From positions 3,257,059 to 3,321,058 of the forward strand of contig CM068549.1 in the NCBI GenBank assembly GCA_035048495.1: DNA of 64,000 bases. The letters run 5' to 3'. A program made the position numbers and the translations under genes. Below, one piece after another: positions 56,535 to 64,000 of the stretch. The DNA is from Euptelea pleiosperma. Taxonomy: Eukaryota > Streptophyta > Magnoliopsida > Ranunculales > Eupteleaceae. How positions within the stretch are numbered: the stretch's first letter is position 1; every line of letters begins with the position of its first letter. The notes beneath the pieces were generated by a model, which was not told where the DNA came from, searched no databases, and saw only the letters and a list, made by a program, of their open reading frames with translations.

Positions 56535-57590
56535 TCGTGTTGCCTCTATCGCACGTATGTATTTTTAGTCAAATCCAGAGAATACGTGTACGTTTATGAA
56601 TCTCATAAAAATAAAAATAAAAAAAGGCTGTGTAGGGCCCATCGACGATATATTGTACCGAACTTCTGAGAAAATTAAGATGGATGCGACCCACGTCTAG
56701 GTTAGCAGAACGGCTCAATCTCTCAAGAGGCATTGAGAAAGATAAAGTGGGGCCCAGTGAGCCAAACTACCAACGTGGCACATCACATGGGTCCCAGAAT
56801 ATTATTCTGGATAACTATGTAACAAATTCAAAAACTCCAAAGTTCAACACGTGACTAGACTATATACGCCTCACCACGTAACCCAATGAAAAAAGTACAC
56901 TTCATCATGTTGCAGAATAGCCGACGAGCTAGACCGTTGAGCCCGCCCAAGTCGCCAAGTCAGCAGTCAAAGCCGACTCCGCTTAGGTGCTTTCACACCT
57001 AAAACAAGAAAATTAAATAATCCACGAGGGGGAGCCGGATAAAACCGTGACTTAGGATTACTAGATCCGATTTGGTTGAACGACCCAGATACGCCACGTT
57101 TCCTGTCAAGAAAGACAGATGTCAGAATTCTAGAAGTGGGTCGAGATTTTAAAAAAGAGCAAAAAAAAAAGAAAGGAAACAGTCTCACGGATGGAAAGTG
57201 TGTGCCGTGTGGTATCGTTATCTAAAAAACTAGCCAGCTGGAGCTTATCCTGGCGCGTGACCGGGGCGGCAATTTTACAGCTGTAACCATATCCCTCCAC
57301 GTTGCAGCTACATTACTTATTGGACGAGATTTTCAAACATTAAATTACCAAAACACCCACGTGCTTTCTTTCTATTATTAACCAAAATTCCCAAACATGT
57401 AATCTTCCCTCATTAGCTAATTTCCCAAACACGTGATCTTTCCATTATTTTCCGGGATTTATTGTCTATAACGAATAAGGTTATTTTCGTAATTTCGTTA
57501 AACAAATCAATCCTCGTGGATCATACATGACTGCCAATAACCAGTAATAGGTAAAAAAAAAACGGGTAATAGGGTTTGGGTTAACCCGCT
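56535..57590 (+). promoter_or_regulatory. Upstream region of the TPS gene with three G-box cores
   Basis: CACGTG occurs at 56848-56853, 57358-57363 and 57430-57435, the latter two about 240 and 165 bp before the TATA-like site. G-boxes are bound by bZIP and bHLH factors and are common in sugar-, light- and ABA-responsive plant promoters. The motif is short, so function is inferred. Around the last two, the string CCCAAACA(T/C)GT(A/G)ATCTT is duplicated (57391 and 57424). No other gene lies here. Confidence 0.45.
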
Positions 57591-57596
57591 TCCGCT

Positions 57597-57607
57597 TACA
57601 TATATAA
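57597..57607 (+). promoter_or_regulatory. TATA-like site of the TPS gene
   Basis: Within CATATATAAATTC, about 360 bp before the start codon and about 55 bp before the first upstream ATG. Confidence 0.5.
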
Positions 57608-57653
57608 ATTCAAGAGTTAAGACTGGTAAGGTGAAAAAAACTGAGAGGAATCG

Positions 57654-57832
57654 ATGGAGGAATGATAGAGCAGCATCAACAGCTCTGTTTCCATGAAAAC
57701 GTAGGTCAGAGAAGTCGGTTACAGTTAGAAGAAAAGGAGGAAGACATTGATGATAGCGTCCGTTCGTCTGGACAGTTCACACCGTTTTCTGTCCTCCCTC
57801 ACAACAGGTTGGTGATCTCTCCATCTTCATAA
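57654..57832 (+). other. Two upstream ORFs in the TPS leader
   Basis: uORF1 is ATG GAG GAA TGA (57654-57665). uORF2 starts at 57662, overlapping the stop of uORF1 in another frame, and runs 56 codons to TAA 57830-57832, 132 bases before the main ATG. uORF2 is hydrophilic, with a glutamate/aspartate-rich middle. If the leader is unspliced, both would reduce initiation at the main ATG. A leader intron is possible and would change this. Confidence 0.4.
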
Positions 57833-57964
57833 TAGATCAACAACACAAAACAGAGACATGGATTTTGCTTTCTTTATGCTTCTTCGCTCCTTGAGATTTA
57901 TACTCATCGTTTGCAACACTCACCGATATAAATAACACAAGAACCCCCAGAACCCAAAAATCAA

Positions 57965-60746
57965 ATGGTTTCTCGATCGTGTGCGAATTTGTTGAATCTG
58001 GTATCCGGTGAAGATTTTCCGAACATCGGACGGACCTTAAACCGGCTTCCAAGAGTGATGACTTTCCCTGGGATCATCTCTGATTTCGACGGAGACGATG
58101 ATGATGCTCGAAGCGATTGTGCAGCGTCGGATGTCGTTTCGTCTATCGCACAAGAACGGAGGATAATTGTCTCAAACCAACTCCCCTTACGAGCTCAACG
58201 TGATGTGGAGACCAAGAAATGGTGTTTCGAATGGGACAAAGACGCTTTAGTCCTGCAACTTAAAGACGGGTTTTCGCCTGATATCGAAGTTATCTATGTT
58301 GGATCCTTGAAAGCCGAGATCGAATCGGCTGACCAAGAAGAAATCGCTCAATTCTTATTAGAGAAATTCCGATGTGTACCCACGTTTTTGCCTTCCGATA
58401 TTCACAACAAGTTCTATCATGGGTTCTGTAAGCAGCACCTCTGGCCTCTCTTTCACTACATGTTGCCAATTTCATCCAACCATGGTACCCGCTTTGATCG
58501 GACACTATGGCAAGCCTATGTGTCCGCCAACAAGATCTTTGCTGATAAGGTCATGGAGGTCATAAACCCTGATGAGGATTTTGTGTGGGTCCATGATTAC
58601 CATCTCATGGTTCTGCCTACTTTCTTGCGGAAACGATTCAATCGGGTAAAGCTCGGGTTTTTCTTGCATAGCCCCTTTCCCTCGTCCGAAATTTATCGGA
58701 CTCTGCCTGTGCGGGATGAGATTCTTCGGGCTTTACTCAATTCGGATCTTATTGGTTTCCATACATTCGATTATGCGCGGCATTTTCTATCCTGCTGTAG
58801 TAGGATGTTGGGTTTGGATTATGAATCGAAACGGGGGTACATTGGGCTCGAGTATTATGGCCGGACCGTAAGCATTAAGATCCTACCGGTCGGAATTCAT
58901 ATGGGTCAGCTTGAATCAGTTATGTCCCTTTCGGCGACAGCCAAGAAGGTCCGAGAGCTTAAAAAACAGTTTGAAGGGAAAATTGTAATGTTGGGTGTCG
59001 ACGACATGGACATGTTCAAGGGTATCAGCTTGAAGTTTCTTGCAATGGGTCAGCTCCTAGAACAGCACCCTGAATTGAAAGGGACAGTGGTTCTGGTTCA
59101 GATCGCAAACCCTGCGAGGAGTCGAGGTAAGGACGTTCAGGAGGTTCAGGATGAGACCCATCTCATTGCGAAATCGATAAATGACAAGTACGGTGAACCA
59201 GGGTATGACCCAATTGTTTTCATCAATCGCTTTGTTCCGACCCAAGAGAAGGTTGCGTTCTTCGCCATCTCTGAATGTTGTGTGGTGAATGCAGTGAGGG
59301 ATGGGATGAATTTGGTCCCATACAAGTACACAGTTTGCAGGCAGGGGAGCCCTGTTTTAGACAAGGCTTTGGGCATTGATGGACCTGCCACCTTGAGAAA
59401 GAGTGTGATCATTGTATCTGAGTTCATTGGGTGCTCCCCCTCTCTCAGTGGGGCCATCCGAGTCAACCCATGGAACATAGATGCAGTGTCTGATGCTATG
59501 AATTCGGCCATCACAATGCCTGAAGCAGAGAAACAAATACGCCATGAGAAGCACTATAAGTATGTTAGCTCTCATGATGTTGCCTACTGGGCTCGTAGTT
59601 TCGACCAGGACTTGGAGAGAGCTTGCAGAGAGCACTTCCATAGGAGATGTTGGGGCATTGGATTTGGTTTGGGTTTCAGGGTTGTTGCTTTGGGTCCTAA
59701 CTTTAGGAAACTTTCGGTTGAGCACATTGCCTCGGCGTATAAGAAGACAAAGAGTAGAGTGATCCTACTGGATTATGATGGAACCATGATGCCACAGGCT
59801 TCTGTGGACAAAACCCCCAGCAATGAAGTTATCTCTGTCTTGAATAGTTTAAGCAATGATCCAAAGAATATCGTATTTATAGTAAGCGGTAGAGGAAAGG
59901 ATTCTCTAAGCAAGTGGTTTTCTCCCTGCGAGAAACTGGGAATTTCGGCGGAGCATGGCTACTTCACCAGGTATATTACTTGGCTCTGATAGATACAATC
60001 TCCTTCCTTTTATTATTTCTCTTTATTATACTTAGATTTTAACTTTGTTGATTGTCACATTGTAGGTGGAGTAGGGATTCTCCATGGGAGTCCTGTTTGT
60101 TAGCAGCAGACTTTGATTGGAAAATGATTGCAGAACCAGTAATGAAACTGTACACAGAGACAACTGATGGGTCTGCTATTGAGCAGAAGGAAAGCGCGCT
60201 GGTCTGGCACCATCAAGAAGCTGACCCAGATTTTGGTTCGTGCCAGGCAAAAGAGTTACTTGATCACCTGGAGAATGTGCTTGCTAATGAGCCTGTGGTT
60301 GTTAAAAGAGGTCAACATATTGTGGAAGTGAAACCACAGGTAAGAAGAAGTAATCTCAAATTCTCAATTAAAATGCAGGATGTAGTTTCTGATTTATAAG
60401 GAATGATCTTGTGGATAACGTGCAGGGAATAAGCAAAGGTATAGTTGTCAAAGACCTTATATCAACCATGTTGAGTAGTGGGAAGCCACCAGATTTTGTA
60501 TTATGCATTGGAGATGACCGATCCGATGAAGACATGTTTGAAAGCATCTCAAGTTCCGTCTCCAATCCGTCCTTGCCATCCATAGCCGAAGTGTTCGCCT
60601 GCACTGTGGGGCAGAAGCCAAGTATGGCAAAGTACTATCTCGATGATACTGTTGAGGTCATCAAATTGCTTCAAGGCCTTGCTACTGCATCAGTGCAGAC
60701 GCCCAAGTCTGCATATCTTCAGGTCTTATTCGAAGGGTCTCTATGA
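57965..60746 (+). CDS. TPS9-like: Class II trehalose-6-phosphate synthase (TPS9/TPS10-like), three coding exons, 866 aa
   Basis: Exons 57965-59970, 60066-60339 and 60426-60746. Both introns are GT...AG, phases agree (2006 + 274 + 321 nt), and the stop is TGA. Two introns close to the 3' end are typical of class II TPS genes. The N-terminus MVSRSCANLL and the run RLPRVMTFPGIISDFD are class II hallmarks, closest to TPS9/TPS10. The GT20 synthase-like domain spans about residues 62-550 (VWVHDYHLMVLP at 207-218, GVDDMDMFKGIS at 344-355). The DDMD stretch replaces the RLDY of active class I enzymes, consistent with loss of synthase activity. The HAD phosphatase-like domain spans about 595-850, with D603-Y-D-G-T607 and GDDRSDED at 789-796. 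Known class II members act as regulatory T6P/SnRK1-linked proteins in the cytosol, mostly without shown enzyme activity. Full length, no defects seen; the start is the first in-frame ATG and fits homologues. Confidence 0.95.
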
Positions 60747-62055
60747 ATTGGGTTGAAGCCTCTCACATAATATTTTAAACCTCTTTGTTTCTAAGCAGGC
60801 ATCTGAATCGAGCAGAGGTGGGTCTTAAGTTTAGCGACATCGTTCTTGCGTAGTACTCTCTTCATCAGAACAGGCTTTTGTACAGGACAATACTTACATC
60901 CACAGGTCATCTTAAACACAATACTTGAAAATTCCCCCCGCATTTGGTAATCTGATGTCTTAGTCTCAGTATGGAACTTTGCTTTCTGCAATTGTGAATA
61001 CTTATGATAAATATCTAAGCAGCTGCAATGGTTCAGTTCAGTGTGCTAACTAACAGTGAACAAAAGCTCTTCTTCTTCCCCCCACTTGTTGCTCTCAATT
61101 GTAATAACTCAGTAACCCTCACCATGAGTCCATGTAGAACACTTGTTAATGGGGAATAACAGTTGCAGTTTTTTTCTTGGCTCAGTAACAGCAACAGCAA
61201 CAGCAACAGCTCACACAGAACCTCTTCAATGGCTTCCATTGATTCTAAGCAGTCTTCTGAGATTGGCCCTGAGATGGAGATTAACATGTTAAGTGATCCT
61301 CCTGGACATTCTATAATTGCACAAATATGAAACTGTTAAGATTGGTCATTGGGTGGATATCAATGGATCTTAGGTCCTTGGGATGCTCACCTAATGGCTA
61401 CACCCGTGTGGTCCCCGGGATTACTCTCACTGATCCACCACTGTGATAAGATCATTTGTGTATTGTCCTTTTGGGAAAGCTGTGCTGACTTGATTACAGC
61501 ACCATCGAAAAAATTCTTCCATGGAATCGGTAAAGTTCCAAGAATCAATACTTCCATTGAAAAAAGCATTCACTCTCGCATGTGAGCATAGATAGATGAA
61601 TGGTTCTAAAGCAAACTTATAAATTTGAATGGTTACTTTGGAGCCATGGAGGAATCAGAATGTGTGAATGATATACTTGTGCAATCAAAACGATGCAGAA
61701 AACATCATCAAAGCTGTTTACAAGGGAGCTCAAACTGTTCACTTAGAGATAATGGTTTTTACAAATTCCAGATTTCCAATATCTTTATGTTCCCCAACCA
61801 ATAGCCTTCACATAGATCCTTCCATGTCCCCTTTCCTTTGTGAAACTCTTATGAGGAAAAAACACACGTATCTGTCCATCTTCAAGAGCAGTCTAGAATA
61901 GCTTCAAAATTTGAATCCGCATATCAGGAATTTTAAGTTCCCAGCTACAATATTTCTTCAAATCAAAACATTTCAGATGTTCCAAGAGATTTATGCAATG
62001 AATATCTATGAATAAAATAGAAAAGAAAAACAACTAAATCTGTTTTATTATAGAA
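60747..62055. other. TPS 3' UTR and downstream intergenic DNA
   Basis: The 3' UTR should end within a few hundred bases (AATA-rich stretches at 60768 and 61000; no canonical AATAAA was confirmed close to the stop). A short CAGCAA microsatellite lies at 61187-61210. No other gene is supported: ORFs on both strands from 61033 to 61901 are short and featureless. Confidence 0.4.
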
Positions 62056-62213
62056 GTGTCGGGATAGGGACACCCATGTTTGGCGTACCCACATAGAAGA
62101 TGAATCAATGGCTGATTTTCGGTGAGGAGATCATCCTCACAAAAATTCTAATCATTCCGATACTCGTAGACTGGTTTAGAAGTTGAATAATTATGGACCG
62201 TCAATTTTTACTC
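62056..62213. mobile_element. Truncated M1-family MITE (left half)
   Basis: GTGTCGGGATAGGGACACCC, then GGCGTACCCACATAGAAGAT and on to TTATGGACCGTCAATTTTTA matches the left half of 55597-55977. It stops abruptly at the repeat starting 62214. Confidence 0.55.
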
Positions 62214-62601
62214 CCCTATGACTTGGTCCACTGTCATTTGACCAGTTTTGACAGAGTTGACCACAATTTTTTTTATTCAAGGACGAAAATGGCCTGGTCT
62301 TCAACCTTGGAACAAGGGTTTGGGTTCAAACCCCAAATCAAACTGTTGTGGTACAAGACTGGTAATCAAACTGTTGTGGCCGGACCACTGGCAACCCTGT
62401 TCCATTGTGACATCGACTTTAGAAATAAATTTGCAGTTTAGCCATGGACCGTCGGATTCAAGAGATACATGGTCCATATGGGGGTGACTATAAATATCCA
62501 AATGACTTTCATCCTTTGTAGTCCTTGCCATGTGGATTGTGAATCTCTTGAATCCCATCGTCCACAGTTCGTACAATTTCACCACTACAAATTGAATTGT
62601 C
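62214..62601. repeat. Dispersed ~390-bp repeat, copy 1
   Basis: Runs from CTTGGTCCACTGTCATTTGA to CACTACAAATTGAATTG and is strongly similar along its whole length to 63299-63666. A short related piece is at 25521-25552. No coding capacity is shared; small ORFs on both strands are not preserved between copies. Confidence 0.65.
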
Positions 62602-62702
62602 TTCCGGTTTAACCAACTGGTTCAAATAGTTTTAATGATTGAGAACAACTTTCAAATTGTCCATTTTCGGGTTGGGATTTTACACATTTTCATACTTCAC
62701 CA

Positions 62703-62853
62703 CAAGGTTTTAAATTTCGGCCGAAAAACTGAAATTTCAGTTTCGGTAGTTACCAAGATTCCCGAAATATAGCTTTCTATAACGAAATCCACCGAAATTT
62801 GGAAATATCGCCCAAAATTTCAGTTTTTGACCTCACCGAAATTTAAATCCTTG
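62703..62853. mobile_element. hAT-like MITE with perfect 8-bp target duplication
   Basis: 151 bp. CAAGGTTTTAAATTTCGG on the left mirrors CCGAAATTTAAATCCTTG on the right, with many ATTTCGG/CCGAAAT words inside. CTTCACCA flanks both sides (62695-62702 and 62854-62861). An 8-bp duplication is typical of hAT elements. Confidence 0.75.
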
Positions 62854-62861
62854 CTTCACCA

Positions 62862-63298
62862 TGACTTGAGGATGTCCCAATAAACTTCTCCGCCAAATAT
62901 TTTTTTACACGTGGCAGGACAGGGATTTTACACATTTTTACATAGAAGGGTTACAGATCATAGTGCATGGATCCATGTCGATTTCCCACAATTTCACATA
63001 GGATGTGGTTTTGTCCTGGAAATGTTAGAGATTAGTTTCTATCACTTCAGAAACATATTGCTCAAAAACTGGTCATGATACCTTTCCAATACGGAATCTC
63101 CAATTGGATTGTACGAGTGTTCAACCAGTACCAGCTTGATTGTGGATTTCAAGACTCCTCTTAGGTTATTCACGACCAAAGATTAGTCACCAATAACCCA
63201 ATAATTCACGACAAAAGATTAGTCACCAAGAAGACAATGGGGTTGTCGCATGCTAAGTTCAGCTTTAGGGAAGTGTTCCAGATCATTAGAAGTGCCCA
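62862..63298. other. Intergenic spacer
   Basis: A short tandem duplication CACGAC(C/A)AAAGATTAGTCACC occurs at 63171 and 63208. No gene recognised. Confidence 0.35.
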
Positions 63299-63666
63299 AA
63301 ATTTGGTCCACTGCCATTTGACCAATTTTGACAGAGTTGACCACCAATTTTTTTTATTGAAGGACAAAAATGCCCTTGTCTTCAACCTTGGGCCAAAACC
63401 CAAATCAAACGGTTGTGGTACCAGACTGGTAATCAAACTGGTGTGGCTGAACCACTGGCAACCCAATTCCACTGTGACATCGACGTCAGAAATAAATTTG
63501 CAATTTAGCCGTGGACCGTTAGATTCAAGAGATCCATGGGTCCATATGGTGGTGACTATAAATATCCAAATGACTTTCATCCTTTGTAGTCCTTGCCATG
63601 TGGAGTGTGAATCTCTTGAATCCGATCGTCCACGGTTTGTACAATTTCACCACTCCAAATTGAATT
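63299..63666. repeat. Dispersed ~390-bp repeat, copy 2
   Basis: Matches 62214-62601 from TTGGTCCACTG to CACTCCAAATTGAATTG. Adjacent on the right is the start of another repeat at 63669. Confidence 0.65.
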
Positions 63667-63668
63667 GG

Positions 63669-64000
63669 CTAGAGGGGGTGAATATGACAATTTATAATTT
63701 CTCTGTGGATTGTAGTTAGATTTAAATTTAATGATTACATATGGCGGAAAAAGGATCAATCAACTAAAATTTAAACCATACATATAGCAAAGAGATATAT
63801 AAATTTGAGACAAGATATGCAAATAATTATAACCACATGAGACAAAGATTTATAGTGGTTTGGTGACTCCGCACCTACATCCACTGTCCAATACTCGACA
63901 CGAGTAATATTATATTATTTTAATCATGCATTACAACATATCCAATTGAAATAAATAACCTAACGACTAAGATAACACTTAGTCTCAACTAATAAGAATC
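63669..64000 (+). repeat. 5' part of an unclassified dispersed repeat, cut by the window end
   Basis: Begins GGCTAGAGGGGGTGAATATG and includes AGGCACA-free AT-rich sequence and GATTTATAGTGGTTTGGTGACT near 63850, a layout parallel to 33400 onward (G-run start, then an ACAAGATATTTTTACGTGG-type stretch). Class unknown. Confidence 0.4.

Noticed and set aside
61033..61287. Leucine-run ORF on the - strand downstream of TPS
   Set aside because: Generated by the CAGCAA microsatellite; no homology or start context.

Overview
The window is nuclear DNA from a flowering plant with a large, transposon-rich genome. The evidence is an intact class II trehalose-6-phosphate synthase gene with GT-AG introns, Athila-type (Ty3/gypsy) and Ty1/copia retroelements, a CACTA transposase relic, and fold-back MITEs with Mutator-like 9-bp and hAT-like 8-bp target duplications. 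I cannot name the species. Only one host gene is convincing; almost everything else is mobile DNA in layers.

Layout. 1-14247: two non-autonomous Athila-type elements, A and B, in tandem on the + strand and sharing one LTR (internal A, LTR, internal B, LTR). 14248-19878: a 3.77-kb solo LTR of another family (5-bp target duplication ACGGA) containing a 191-bp tandem array, plus an inverted LTR fragment. 20265-21135: CACTA TNP2 pseudogene. 22290-25400: fold-back MITEs and a cysteine-rich gene fragment. 25553-27786: LTR fragment and copia gag-protease relic. 27787-32350: Athila-type LTR fragment that carries a 0.87-kb inverted repeat around a 100-bp tandem array. 32350-33400: six hairpins at 131-bp spacing ahead of a TATA box. 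33400-36796: an unclassified repeat with a dense CAATCGATTG cluster, then a reverse-strand Athila LTR fragment. 36907-52500: a complete, very young autonomous Athila-type element (C) on the - strand, with target duplication CTTAG, 3.07-kb LTRs, a tRNA-Asp-type primer site and one intact 1926-residue gag-pol ORF. 52506-57590: MITE-rich intergenic DNA. 57590-60800: the TPS gene (+ strand, three coding exons, 866 residues). 60800-64000: intergenic DNA with further MITEs.

How the parts relate. Element C encodes protease, RT, RNase H and integrase. Elements A and B share its LTR ends, primer site (seen in B), polypurine tract and a conserved block after the ORF, but lack every enzymatic domain, the zinc knuckle and the gag core. 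Both A and B carry the same deletions, so they look like an amplified parasitic family that may use proteins from a C-like partner. A keeps one reading frame of 585 codons interrupted only by three TAG codons. The TPS protein belongs to the regulatory class II group and resembles the Arabidopsis TPS9/TPS10 branch. It has a synthase-like domain with class II substitutions and a phosphatase-like domain with its motifs present, behind a leader with two upstream ORFs.
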